From Leucobacter sp. UT-8R-CII-1-4 (GTDB lineage: Bacteria > Actinomycetota > Actinomycetes > Actinomycetales > Microbacteriaceae), in contig NZ_JASCRS010000003.1 in NCBI RefSeq assembly GCF_030010235.1, positions 1 to 64,000 on the forward strand: a DNA stretch of 64,000 nt, read 5' to 3'. Made by a program: the position numbers and the translations under genes. Positions 55,622 to 64,000 of the stretch are shown piece after piece. The first letter of the stretch is position 1, and each line of letters begins with the position of its first letter. Under the pieces are notes generated by a model, which had not been told where the DNA came from, made no database searches, and saw only the letters and a list, made by a program, of their open reading frames with translations.

Positions 55622-56580
55622 TGCTTCGCCATCCTCACTCGTGGGTCGACAACTGCATAGAGCATGTCGGCGACAAAATTGCAGACAAGCACGAGCACCG
55701 CCACGTAGAGCCCGAAGCCAATGATCACCGGATAGTCACGGGTAGAAAGCGCCTTGATCGCGAGTTGCCCCATTCCGGGCCAGGCAAAGACTTGTTCCAC
55801 CACGACCGCACCAGCGAGAAACACTGGAATGTACAGCGCGACTACGGTAACCAAAGAAATGAGACTGTTGCGCAGGGCGTGTGCCATCGCCAAGCTTGGA
55901 CGGGCGCCCTTGGCTACTACGGCGCGAACGTAGTCCTTGTTAAGTTCCTCGAGCATGCCACTGCGCACATACCGTGTAAACGGTGCTGCAACAGTCAACG
56001 CCAACAGGCTCACCGGCAAAACCATATGCAGGATAAGGTCACCGAGGTCACCCCTACCTGAGGTGTACATTCCGGCCGATGGCAGAACACGCAGCTTGAC
56101 TGCGAAGATGTAGATCAACAACATCGCGCTAAAGAAGCTAGGTATTGCGATTGCAACAACGCTCACAGTGCTAATTGACTGATCTACGATGGTGCCCCGC
56201 CTCATGGCAGTGATCACGCCAGCTGGAACGGCGATAATCAGTCCGATCACCAACGCGCTCCCCATCAGCAGCATCGTCGGCCCGATCCGGTCAGCAAGCA
56301 TTCCAGATACCGGTGCACCGCTCGAATAGGAGTAGCCAAGATCCCCCGTCAACAACCCGCCGAACCAGCGCATAAATTGCACCGGAAGGGCTTGGTCAAG
56401 GCCCAGTCGTTCTCGTACCGCGGCGGTGTACGCGACTCGGTCCTCTCCTGCGATCTCCGGTGGCACCATCATGTCGACGGGGTCGCCGGGCGCTAAACGC
56501 ACAAGCGTAAAAAGGCCTATCGCGATTACAAGAAAGACTAGAACGCTTGATAACAGGCGTGTGACGAGGGATCTCAACAT
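55618..56580 (-). CDS. Peptide ABC importer permease (OppB/DppB type)
   Basis: Membrane subunit, 320 residues. MLRSLVTRLLSSVLVFLVIAIGLFTLVRLAPGDPVDMM is the DppB-like first helix with its conserved PGDP; the loop region is MLEELNKDYVRAVVAKGARPSLAMAHALRNSL and the last segment FAWPGMGQLAIKALSTRDYPVI. Follows the binding protein by four bases. Confidence 0.92.
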   Translation of the reverse strand: MLRSLVTRLLSSVLVFLVIAIGLFTLVRLAPGDPVDMMVPPEIAGEDRVAYTAAVRERLGLDQALPVQFMRWFGGLLTGDLGYSYSSGAPVSGMLADRIGPTMLLMGSALVIGLIIAVPAGVITAMRRGTIVDQSISTVSVVAIAIPSFFSAMLLIYIFAVKLRVLPSAGMYTSGRGDLGDLILHMVLPVSLLALTVAAPFTRYVRSGMLEELNKDYVRAVVAKGARPSLAMAHALRNSLISLVTVVALYIPVFLAGAVVVEQVFAWPGMGQLAIKALSTRDYPVIIGFGLYVAVLVLVCNFVADMLYAVVDPRVRMAKQ

Positions 56581-56584
56581 AGGA

Positions 56585-58186
56585 TTAGCTGCTCACTGTC
56601 CAGTCGGCAGCATTCCAGAAGCCATTGGTGAAGTCACCGTGTGGCTGGAACCCTTGCAGACGATCGCTGTGCACCCAAATTGTGTCGGGGACGCTTAGCC
56701 AAAGCATTGGCACGAGCTGATTGTCTAGACGGGCGGCATCTTGATAGATACTCTGGCGCGCAGTCTGGTCAGCAGTCGTCCCGCCCTTAACCATGAGAGC
56801 GTCGAGATCAGGGTTGCAGAACAACGCGGTGTTTGAACCGGCTGGGTACACCTGGTCACATGCCACCAACGGGAACGAGCTCGCTGGATCCGGCGTGTAC
56901 ACGCCGGCAGCTGAGAGCATCAGGTCGTACTCAGCGTTCTCGATCATTGGCAGCTGTGTTGCAGAGTCAATCTGTTGTGCAACCGCGTTCACGCCCGCGT
57001 CTTTTAGATTCGCGATCACAACGTCAATCATTTGGTCGCGGTCACGTTGACCGGGAATCCAGGAGACCTTGATTTCTTGCGAGAAATCAAAACCCGCTTC
57101 GGTCAGCAGTTGCTTCGCCTTTTTGGCGTCATACTCATAATCATTGAGGTCGCCCGGCAACGCCCAATCGGTCATGATTGTGCTGTTAATCGGTGACGCG
57201 TGGCCTCCGAGCACACCATCAATAATTCCCTGACGGTCGATTGCGTAGAGAAACGCCTGTCGCACTCGCTCGTCTGGGAACTTCTTGAAGTTCGGGAGCA
57301 ACCTGAAGAAGCCCGCCGAAGGCTTGCTCGCTACGGTTACTCCGTCGAGGCCTTCAACCGTGCCGACGTCAAGAGCTGAGACCTGAACAAGATCAATCTC
57401 GCCGCTGGCCAGCTGAGCAGTGGCGACATCACTTGTGAGGAGCTTGAGGTAAAGCGTGTCAATGCCAACATCAGTGCGGTAGTTCTCATTGGCGGAGAGC
57501 ACTACTTCCTGGTCGGCCTTGTACTCATCAATTTGGTACGGCCCCATACCTACCTGTGGGCTGTCAAAGAAGCTGTCAGTTAGCAGCTGAGCTCGGTCCG
57601 TCTCGCCAAGCACGTGCTCAGGCAAAATGTAGAACACCGACCCATAGCCGATCAGTGAAAGGAATCCAGCGTTCGCCTCGGTCAACGTGATTTTGACTGT
57701 GTGATCGTCGATAGCTTGAACCCCACTCAAGGTCTCCGCTGTCCCGGCTTCAAGTTCATCAAAACCGACAACCTTTGCCAAACGTGAACGTAGCGCACTC
57801 GACACATTTGGGTCGGCAAACAGGGTGTAACTGAACACCACGTCCTCGGCAGTGAATGGTTCACCATCGCTCCACTTCATGCCCTCACGAAGATGAAAGG
57901 TGTACTCCGTTGCGTCATCTGAAATGTCCCAGCTCTCTGCGAGTCGAGGCACATACTCAAAGTCAGGGCCGGTGGTGAGAAGGTTGTCGAACACAAGCGA
58001 CATTGCTAGTTGTTCGCCACCCATCGGAGGCTTCAGAGGGTTAAAGGATTCTGGCGCCTGGTAGAGGTAAATGTTTGCCGATGTCTGGCCATCCGAAGTC
58101 GCGCCGGATGCGCCACCGCTGCAACCTGTAAGCAGCGCCGCGACGGCGGTGAAAGCCAGAGCACTCTTCAGCAGTTTCTTCTGCAT
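56585..58186 (-). CDS. Peptide ABC importer substrate-binding lipoprotein (DppA/OppA type)
   Basis: SBP_bac_5-family lipoprotein, 533 residues, with signal peptide and lipobox LLTGCSGG (lipidated cysteine near 22). Family marks: LAESWDISDDATEYTFHLREGMKWSDGEPFTAEDVVFSY, GMGPYQIDEYKADQEVVLSAN, DERVRQAFLYAIDRQGII. AAGGAG lies before the ATG. It gives the importer its specificity, which cannot be told from sequence; a peptide, an N-acyl amino acid or an opine-like compound are options. Confidence 0.9.
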   Translation of the reverse strand: MQKKLLKSALAFTAVAALLTGCSGGASGATSDGQTSANIYLYQAPESFNPLKPPMGGEQLAMSLVFDNLLTTGPDFEYVPRLAESWDISDDATEYTFHLREGMKWSDGEPFTAEDVVFSYTLFADPNVSSALRSRLAKVVGFDELEAGTAETLSGVQAIDDHTVKITLTEANAGFLSLIGYGSVFYILPEHVLGETDRAQLLTDSFFDSPQVGMGPYQIDEYKADQEVVLSANENYRTDVGIDTLYLKLLTSDVATAQLASGEIDLVQVSALDVGTVEGLDGVTVASKPSAGFFRLLPNFKKFPDERVRQAFLYAIDRQGIIDGVLGGHASPINSTIMTDWALPGDLNDYEYDAKKAKQLLTEAGFDFSQEIKVSWIPGQRDRDQMIDVVIANLKDAGVNAVAQQIDSATQLPMIENAEYDLMLSAAGVYTPDPASSFPLVACDQVYPAGSNTALFCNPDLDALMVKGGTTADQTARQSIYQDAARLDNQLVPMLWLSVPDTIWVHSDRLQGFQPHGDFTNGFWNAADWTVSS

Positions 58187-58272
58187 TTGGAACTCCTTAG
58201 TTAAAAATTGTGTATGGATGATGTATTTCGTAAGTGTTCGTACTGATTTGGATCACCGTCTCCTTTGGCGGT

Positions 58273-59130
58273 TCAATCGATCTGAGCGGGAAGAATTACG
58301 GGCGTATGCAGTTCGCCGAGCCCGGCAACTTCGGCAACCATGACGTCTCCCGGCGCGAGGTATTCGCCGGTGGTGGCACCAACTCCCGCCGGCGTACCAG
58401 TCAAAATGATGTCGCCTGGGTTGAGCGTCATGAGACGCGAGCTGAACGAGACAAGTTCAGCAACATCGTGAATCATTTCTGAAGTGTTGCCGCTCTGCTT
58501 CACTTCACCATTCACAAGCAAGGTAAGGGCAAGATCCTGTGGATCGGCAACCTCATCGGCCGACACCAAAAACGGTCCGATCGGTGCCGACCCGTCAAGC
58601 CACTTTCCTTCAAGCCAGTCAAAGAATGCGCTTTGAGCAGCGTCATCTCGCTCTTCGCCCAGTTCCAAGCTACGGGCAGAGATATCGTTGCTCGTCGCGT
58701 AACCAAACACATATTTGAGCGCGTCAGCTTCACTTACTCTTCTAGCTACTGCGCCGATCACAACTGCGAGTTCAACTTCCCAATCGAGTTCGCGAGTCAT
58801 GGGGTCCAACTCGACCGGGGCCTCGTGGCCGATAAGGGAGCTGTCTGGTTTCAAGAACAGTCGCGGCGTTGCGATCCGTTCGTCCCGCTCTTGCGCTCCC
58901 GACTCCGTAACATGAGATTGGTAGTTCGCGGCGGCCGCAATGATTTTTCCGGGTTTCAATAACGGGGCAAGGATCCGCGCTCCGGCCAGAGGCACTCTCG
59001 TTATAGGGCTCTCGGTTGCGGTACCAGCAACTACTTCGGAAAGGTCGCCGTCTCCGGTCACAACGATCTCTTCTCCGTCCACATAACCGTGACGTACGGA
59101 GTTATCCGTTGCGAAGGTGAGCCATTTCAT
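58273..59130 (-). CDS. Fumarylacetoacetate-hydrolase-family enzyme (first copy)
   Basis: FAH-fold enzyme, 285 residues. Metal ligands in RELDWEVELAVVIG and SNDISARSLELG, plus KIIAAAANYQSHVTESG, LSFSSRLMTLNPGDIILTGTPAGVG, which point to the 2-hydroxyhepta-2,4-diene-1,7-dioate isomerase / acylpyruvate hydrolase side of the family. AAGGAG precedes the ATG. An 86-base gap separates it from the downstream binding-protein gene. Confidence 0.87.
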   Translation of the reverse strand: MKWLTFATDNSVRHGYVDGEEIVVTGDGDLSEVVAGTATESPITRVPLAGARILAPLLKPGKIIAAAANYQSHVTESGAQERDERIATPRLFLKPDSSLIGHEAPVELDPMTRELDWEVELAVVIGAVARRVSEADALKYVFGYATSNDISARSLELGEERDDAAQSAFFDWLEGKWLDGSAPIGPFLVSADEVADPQDLALTLLVNGEVKQSGNTSEMIHDVAELVSFSSRLMTLNPGDIILTGTPAGVGATTGEYLAPGDVMVAEVAGLGELHTPVILPAQID

Positions 59131-59152
59131 GGTTTCGTTCTCCTTATTCCTG

Positions 59153-60106
59153 CTACCAAGTGAGGGTGATTTCGCTGCCAGATTTTGCAGAGGCTTCTAT
59201 CTGATCGAGTGCACGGCTCAAAACAACAAGGTCAAGGTTTGGAGTGACCCTTGCGGAACCCTTCGAGTGCGCAACCAGCGCTCTGAGTTGCGAGACAACG
59301 GAGTCTTCGCCAAATTGCACTCGTGTCACGCCATCTGGTCGTTGCACCTGAAACGCTGGTTTCATCAGGTCGACAAGCATTGATCCGTGTGTGCCGACAA
59401 ACCGCACTGCTGCTCGGAGCACACCAGAGCCCCCTGCGCTCTCGCTGGTACGTGAAATATGTGCACTCACAACCACGTCTCGATCAGTCTGACCAAGCAT
59501 GCTCCAGCTTTCGCCGGTGCCGTGCGCTTGCAAACTCAGCTGGGCAGGTCCGGTTGCTGAGCGCAACAAATCAACTGCATAAACACCAAGATTGCGCAGT
59601 TCACCACCCGGATAGGCGCCATCACCGGCGGCTACAACAAGTTCAACTGCCACTGCCCGCAAGAGACCAAATTCAGCACCCCGGACAGCAGACATCGCTC
59701 GAGTGAAGCTTGGGTGTGCCGAAAAATGATGCGGAGCAATGATTGTCGTGGGCAATTCTGCAAGCTGTTGCAGCTCCGCAGTATCGCTGAGCGTTGGCTT
59801 ATCGAGCAACACCGGAAGTTTGCGTTCAGCGGCGAACCTTAAGAAGCGAAGGCGATCCTCGCCTTGCAAACATACGATCGCGCACGCAGCGCTAGTCTCT
59901 GGCATCGCAGAAACCTGCAATGGCAGACCCAGTCGAGCGGCAAGCACGCCTGCCTGTTCGAGTTCAACGCCCGAAGTGGAAGATGGTACCCAAATCTCAG
60001 AGGCAAGCAAGCCTGCTTCTTGAAGTTTAGGAGCCCACATTTCGCTCTGGTGATTTTGGTTCGGGCCACCAGAAAATCCGGCCAGTAGTACTCGTGTCTC
60101 AGTCAT
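59153..60106 (-). CDS. Divergent Gfo/Idh/MocA-like oxidoreductase
   Basis: Protein of 317 residues. The dinucleotide region VLLAGFSGGPNQNH is unusual and the EKP motif of Gfo/Idh/MocA enzymes is DKPT here (PVLLDKPTLSD), so cofactor use may be altered. The C-terminal GELRNLGVYAVDLLRSATG matches the family's second domain. ATG start overlapping the preceding oxidoreductase stop (ATGA). Possibly a partner of the canonical member upstream. Confidence 0.68.
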   Translation of the reverse strand: MTETRVLLAGFSGGPNQNHQSEMWAPKLQEAGLLASEIWVPSSTSGVELEQAGVLAARLGLPLQVSAMPETSAACAIVCLQGEDRLRFLRFAAERKLPVLLDKPTLSDTAELQQLAELPTTIIAPHHFSAHPSFTRAMSAVRGAEFGLLRAVAVELVVAAGDGAYPGGELRNLGVYAVDLLRSATGPAQLSLQAHGTGESWSMLGQTDRDVVVSAHISRTSESAGGSGVLRAAVRFVGTHGSMLVDLMKPAFQVQRPDGVTRVQFGEDSVVSQLRALVAHSKGSARVTPNLDLVVLSRALDQIEASAKSGSEITLTW

Positions 60107-61146
60107 GCTTGCTCTCCCGTTGCGCTCGCATCCTTCTTGGATATGTCGGTAATGCGTACGGTCTGGCCAAGCGCAAGTGAACGTTCAGATGCCTCTGCAA
60201 CCTGCACTGCGTGCACGGCTGCAGATACTGGTGGTGTCACCTGGCCCTGCCCTCGAACGGCGGCCGCGAAACTCTCGAGCTCACGAACGAACACACGAAG
60301 ACCCGTACCATCCGGTGCAGGAGCCTCAATCCCAGCTTCATTCCACATCAAAAGCCCGTTTGCATCCCACTCTCGACTCAGAACTCCCTCTGAACCGACG
60401 ACGGTCATCTCAAGAAAACTTGCACCGCGAGGCCTCTCGCCACGGCTTACCTCACACACTGCGGTCGCTCCTGAAGGAAACGAGAGTTCCATTACGAGAT
60501 AGTCATAAATACCAAGAGCAGCACTTGTGGCTTTCTGACCAACCGAGAAGACACTTTCTGCCGGTTCACCAATCCACCATGAAGCCAGGTCGCTGAGATG
60601 CACCCCGTTGTGCAGAGAATGCCCACCTGACGCCTCCGGGTTCAGCACCCAAGCCTGCCAACCGGGCCAGATCCACCCACCGTTCATGACAATTCGAACG
60701 AAACGTGGTGTGCCAATCGCACCGCTTTCAATCACCTCAGAAATGGCAATTCCCTGGTCTGAAAACCTGTGGCTATGCCCTACGGCGAGCGCAAGTCCAC
60801 GTTGTGCGGCCATCTCGGCGAGCTGAGCAGCGTCAGCGGCGTGCATCGCGAGTGGTTTTTCCATCAAAAGGTGCTTATCTGCTTCAAGCACCTGACGGCC
60901 AAGTTCTGCGTGACTGAAGTTTGGCGTGCATACGATAACCGCTTCGACTTCTTCCGCAGCGAGCATGTCAGCGACATCTGGATACGACTCGCAGCGTTCA
61001 AGGTGAGCCACTTCGCTCGCCCGACCGATATCCATGTCAGTCACACCGATCAGCCGCAATTGAGACGATGCCCTCAGCGCCTTCATATGTTCTAGCGCGA
61101 TACCACCGACTCCGATGATTCCAACGCCAACTGGCTTGTCTGTCAT
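60103..61146 (-). CDS. Gfo/Idh/MocA-family NAD(P)-dependent oxidoreductase
   Basis: Dehydrogenase of 347 residues, VGIIGVGGIALEHMKAL (Rossmann GxGxxA/G), VIVCTPNFSHAELGRQVLEADKHLLMEKPLAM with the EKP motif, and GGHSLHNGVHLSDLASWWIGEPAESV with the catalytic-region histidine. Acts on sugars, polyols or amino-acid derivatives; substrate unknown. Start overlaps the D-aminoacylase stop as ATGA. Confidence 0.87.
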   Translation of the reverse strand: MTDKPVGVGIIGVGGIALEHMKALRASSQLRLIGVTDMDIGRASEVAHLERCESYPDVADMLAAEEVEAVIVCTPNFSHAELGRQVLEADKHLLMEKPLAMHAADAAQLAEMAAQRGLALAVGHSHRFSDQGIAISEVIESGAIGTPRFVRIVMNGGWIWPGWQAWVLNPEASGGHSLHNGVHLSDLASWWIGEPAESVFSVGQKATSAALGIYDYLVMELSFPSGATAVCEVSRGERPRGASFLEMTVVGSEGVLSREWDANGLLMWNEAGIEAPAPDGTGLRVFVRELESFAAAVRGQGQVTPPVSAAVHAVQVAEASERSLALGQTVRITDISKKDASATGEQA

Positions 61147-62720
61147 TGGGTAGTCACTCCTCCATTTGTTTTGCTCAGAAACACTCCAGAGCGGGATCCG
61201 GTGCGCGATCCGTGCAGCAGAACTGGTGCACCAGCAACCAGCACGTGCTGCAGACCCAAAGCACCCTGCGCGGGTGCTGCGAAAGTCGCCGCAGAGCTAA
61301 ATATTTGTTCATCAAATACAGTGAGATCCGCACGCAGACCCGGCTCGATGAGGGCAGACATCTTCATCCGCTTCGCGGGAGCCTCGCTTAGACGCCTTAC
61401 GGCTTCGCCGATGTCCACACCAAGTGAACGCATTCGACGATAAGCAGCAGGAAAGGCACCCCAGGATCGAGGATGCGGCACAGAAGCTTGGTGCGATTCA
61501 TTCAGGGCCGTACCGTCAGAAGCGATGCTGATCCATGGTGTTTTCATCGCGAGATCGACATCATTCCAAGAACCACTTTCAACCGCCACATCTACATCGC
61601 CCGAACAATCAAGCATCAACTGCGCCAGGTGTTGCCAAGGATCGCCCGCTGCCTGATCCAGCGAAAGACCTACTGATTCTGGTCGAGCAGACGCTTTCAT
61701 CACAATGACCTGTTCAGGTAGATACCCCGATGCGGCGAATGCGCGCGCACCAGCGGGAAGGTCGTCACTAAGAAACTCGAGCACCCCAGCTGGTCCGGTC
61801 ATGCGAATTTCTGAAGGCAACAGTTGTATCGCCGTGGTGTGACCGTGAACATATGGGTAAGAGTCAGCCGCGATGTCCTGTTCATCTCTGAGCCGCTCGA
61901 TGTGCGCCAGTGTGTCTTCAAAGCCCGAACCTCCGGTGGCTCGAAGGTGCGAAATTTGCAGCCTCGCACCAGCTCTATGTGCTGGCTCGGCAAGTTCATT
62001 CACTGAATCGATCAGTGCGGTTGATCGATAGTCGCGCAAATGAGCCGAGAGCAGGCCATCATGCTTGGCTACCACTTTGGCCACTCGATAGATTTCTTCC
62101 GCAGAAGCTCCCTCACCTGGGGCATACATCAAACCAACGCTGGCGCCAACGCAACCCGCGTCGAATGCAATCTCCAATTGCTCTTCAAGCAGATCAAGTT
62201 CACGCGGAGACAGCGCCCGCCCGCTCTGTCCGGCAACAGCAAACCTTGCAGATCCATGGCCAATTTGAGCTGCCACGTTCGAGGCGGCCGGGGTATCTCT
62301 TAACTTGTTGAGCCAGCCCGCGACGTCATCCCATTGCCATTTCAGTTCTGGAACAACATCAATTGTGCTGACAACACTGGCGAGGCCAGCCATGTCACCT
62401 GCAAACGGCGCCGGTGACATGCCACAATTTCCTACGAGTTCGGTTGTGACGCCCTGGTTGATTCGGCTCTCGTTTTCTGGATATGCCAGCAAGCTGAGGT
62501 CTGAATGACAATGAATATCCACGAATCCCGGAGCCACGATCTGGCCGGCGCAGTCAATGACTTCGGCGTCGTAGCCACCAATGGGTCGCGCGGCCGCAGG
62601 GATCACGGATTCGACAACTCCGTTCGAAACGACAACATCGGCTTGATACGGTGCGTCTCCGCGTCCATCCGCAACGGTGCCATGTATCAGCACCATGCGG
62701 TCAGCAGAAGAAGTAGACAT
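61143..62720 (-). CDS. N-acyl-D-amino-acid deacylase (D-aminoacylase)
   Basis: Zinc amidohydrolase of 525 residues that frees D-amino acids from N-acyl forms. IVAPGFVDIHCHSDLSLL (HxH metal site), INQGVTTELVGNCGMSPAP (bridging cysteine region), LSAHLRDY and QISHLRATG histidines, IASDGTAL with the catalytic aspartate, and HPRSWGAFPAAYRRM are family motifs. The ATG at 62720 is chosen; an upstream frame to 62774 overlaps the aminotransferase. The ribosome-binding site is weak. Related hydrolases act on other N-acyl or cyclic amides. Confidence 0.88.
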   Translation of the reverse strand: MSTSSADRMVLIHGTVADGRGDAPYQADVVVSNGVVESVIPAAARPIGGYDAEVIDCAGQIVAPGFVDIHCHSDLSLLAYPENESRINQGVTTELVGNCGMSPAPFAGDMAGLASVVSTIDVVPELKWQWDDVAGWLNKLRDTPAASNVAAQIGHGSARFAVAGQSGRALSPRELDLLEEQLEIAFDAGCVGASVGLMYAPGEGASAEEIYRVAKVVAKHDGLLSAHLRDYRSTALIDSVNELAEPAHRAGARLQISHLRATGGSGFEDTLAHIERLRDEQDIAADSYPYVHGHTTAIQLLPSEIRMTGPAGVLEFLSDDLPAGARAFAASGYLPEQVIVMKASARPESVGLSLDQAAGDPWQHLAQLMLDCSGDVDVAVESGSWNDVDLAMKTPWISIASDGTALNESHQASVPHPRSWGAFPAAYRRMRSLGVDIGEAVRRLSEAPAKRMKMSALIEPGLRADLTVFDEQIFSSAATFAAPAQGALGLQHVLVAGAPVLLHGSRTGSRSGVFLSKTNGGVTTQ

Positions 62721-62733
62721 AATTCCGCGGCTA

Positions 62734-64000
62734 CTACTTAGTGTTGAACATTCCAGATCGAGCCATTTCGCCAAGCACCTCGTCTGCCTGGCTCAATGTT
62801 CGGTCGATGTCTTCGGCGGTGTGCGCAAGTGAAATATGGTTTCGCTTGAGCGACATTGGGTACATCATCGATCCCTTCTCCATCATGCGTCGATGGAAGG
62901 TGGCATATGCCTCATCGTTGTTGCGCAGCAGGTCGCGATACCCTCGAACTTCGCCTTCCATGAAGTAGGTCACGAACACAGACCCGATTCCGGTAACCAC
63001 GGCAGGGATGCCGTGTCGTGCAGTTATCTCGCCGAGCCCGGCCCGCATCCGATCACCCAATGAATACACGTGATCGTAGAATCCGACTTCAGGGTCTTTC
63101 AGCGTGGTGATAGTGGCAAGCGCCGCTGACATTGACACTGCATTTCCGTTGAATGTGCCAGCGAGCATCACATCACCGCCCATCGGAGTGAAGTTGCGCA
63201 TGAGCTCGGCCGAGCCAGCGAGTCCCGCGACCGGGTAACCATTGCCCATCGCTTTTCCGAAAGTGGTCAAGTCTGGGGTGATGCCGCAGATTTCCTGGTA
63301 TCCGCCCAGTGCATGTCGGAAACCTGTGATCACTTCGTCAAAAATGAGCACCGTTCCCTGCTCACGAGTGATTCGACGAAGGCCCTCAAGAAATTCTTGC
63401 TCCGGAAGCAGCGCACCGACGTTGTGTGGCACCGGTTCAAGAATCACAGCAGCGATCTGTTCTGGATACTTCGCAAACAGCTCTTCTACCGATGCAAGGT
63501 CATTAAACTCAGCAATCAGTGTGTGATCCAGCGCAGCGTCAAGAATGCCACTCGAGTTGGGATCTCGGCCATATGCCAGAGCCGGTGAGGAAATCACATT
63601 TCTGGCTACCGCATCGTACGATCCGTGGAAACATCCCTGGAATTTCAGAATGTACTTGCGGCCTGTTGCGCCACGAGAAAGTCGAATCGCCTGAAACACC
63701 GATTCGGACCCGCTTACTGTCGAGATAACCATCTCGGCCGACGGAATCGCGTCAACCGTGAGGCGAGCGACTTCAAGTTCGAGTTCTGTTGTACCCAAAC
63801 CGACCAGATCGATTTGCTCGATTGCTGTTCGAATCGCGTGGTTTACTCGGTCATCAGCGTGCCCAAGAAGCGTGGCGCCGAAAGCGGCGTGATAGTCCAC
63901 ATATGAACGGCCCTCGACGTCCACAATCCTTGCGCCCTTAGCGCTGGCAAACGCCCACGGGGCACCAATCGCGCGGGTTGCCGAGTTCACGCCTCCCGGA
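62734..64000 (-). CDS. Class III aminotransferase, glutamate-1-semialdehyde-aminomutase-like (cut by window edge)
   Basis: PLP aminotransferase, 421 residues visible. The frame continues beyond the edge: the codons before the GTG at 63990 read P-G-G, giving the PGGVNSATRA stretch typical of the GSA-aminomutase subgroup, so the true start lies outside. PLP lysine in LTTFGKAMGNGYPVAGL; LIFDEVITGFRHALGGYQ; GTFNGNAVSMSAALATI. In a catabolic operon it is more likely a transaminase than the tetrapyrrole enzyme HemL. Ends with tandem TAG TAG. Confidence 0.87.
   Translation of the reverse strand, partial: PGGVNSATRAIGAPWAFASAKGARIVDVEGRSYVDYHAAFGATLLGHADDRVNHAIRTAIEQIDLVGLGTTELELEVARLTVDAIPSAEMVISTVSGSESVFQAIRLSRGATGRKYILKFQGCFHGSYDAVARNVISSPALAYGRDPNSSGILDAALDHTLIAEFNDLASVEELFAKYPEQIAAVILEPVPHNVGALLPEQEFLEGLRRITREQGTVLIFDEVITGFRHALGGYQEICGITPDLTTFGKAMGNGYPVAGLAGSAELMRNFTPMGGDVMLAGTFNGNAVSMSAALATITTLKDPEVGFYDHVYSLGDRMRAGLGEITARHGIPAVVTGIGSVFVTYFMEGEVRGYRDLLRNNDEAYATFHRRMMEKGSMMYPMSLKRNHISLAHTAEDIDRTLSQADEVLGEMARSGMFNTK

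Noticed and set aside
63988-63990. GTG at 63990 as start codon of the class III aminotransferase.
   Set aside because: Codons immediately upstream are in frame and complete a conserved PGGVNS motif, so the gene extends beyond the window.
62734-64000. Assignment of the aminotransferase as HemL of tetrapyrrole synthesis.
   Set aside because: Its operon partners are a deacylase, dehydrogenases and a peptide importer with no heme gene nearby, so a catabolic transaminase is more likely.

Overview
The window reads as chromosomal DNA of a high-GC Gram-positive actinobacterium, most likely Microbacteriaceae. Coding density is high, genes are chained by 1-4 bp ATGA/GTGA overlaps, GTG and TTG starts are common, the composition is moderately GC-rich, and the LeuA N-terminus at the left edge is of the actinobacterial type. 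The genus cannot be decided from sequence alone. I saw no rRNA, tRNA, CRISPR array, prophage or insertion sequence.

Layout. 0-5.4 kb: start of leuA (minus), a YbaK-type deacylase, then a plus-strand module of ABC drug exporter, SGNH hydrolase and NarL-type two-component system, with a perfect palindrome in front of the exporter. 5.4-11.5 kb: a large inverted repeat between convergent genes, aldo/keto reductase, MFS efflux pump with a divergent MarR regulator, a diacylglycerol-kinase-like lipid kinase, a second SGNH hydrolase with its TetR regulator, and a YjbR protein. 11.6-17.3 kb: a MacAB-like export operon (permease, ATPase, peptidoglycan-binding adaptor, cysteine-repeat lipoprotein) divergent from an OmpR-type two-component system. 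17.4-25.4 kb: a complete kdpFABC-kdpDE potassium operon with an additional 27-residue membrane ORF in front of kdpF. 25.5-31.8 kb: an HSL-type esterase, then a phosphonate-type ABC transporter operon with a HAD phosphatase and an RpiR/SIS regulator.

31.8-40.6 kb: an unrecognised gene, a frameshifted DapA-family gene, an Lrp regulator divergent from kynureninase with a perfect operator-like palindrome, two DUF202 membrane proteins, an APC permease with a metallo-beta-lactamase-fold hydrolase and a LysR regulator, and a YiaA/YiaB protein. 40.7-46.7 kb: a five-gene minus-strand operon (NhaC-type antiporter, DapA-family enzyme, three-subunit HcnABC-like amine dehydrogenase) divergent from an XRE-cupin regulator; this resembles D-hydroxyproline or D-proline catabolism. 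46.8-50 kb: threonine dehydrogenase and 2-amino-3-ketobutyrate CoA ligase with a LysR gene.

50.2-64 kb: a minus-strand run of 13 genes that continues past the right edge: class III aminotransferase, N-acyl-D-amino-acid deacylase, two Gfo/Idh-like oxidoreductases, two FAH-family enzymes, a complete Dpp/Opp peptide importer, a D-threonine-aldolase/D-serine-dehydratase-like PLP enzyme, and RidA. Together with the 40-46 kb operon it points to scavenging of D-amino-acid-containing compounds. I consider this 14 kb run the best candidate for an undescribed catabolic system; its substrate cannot be read from the sequence.
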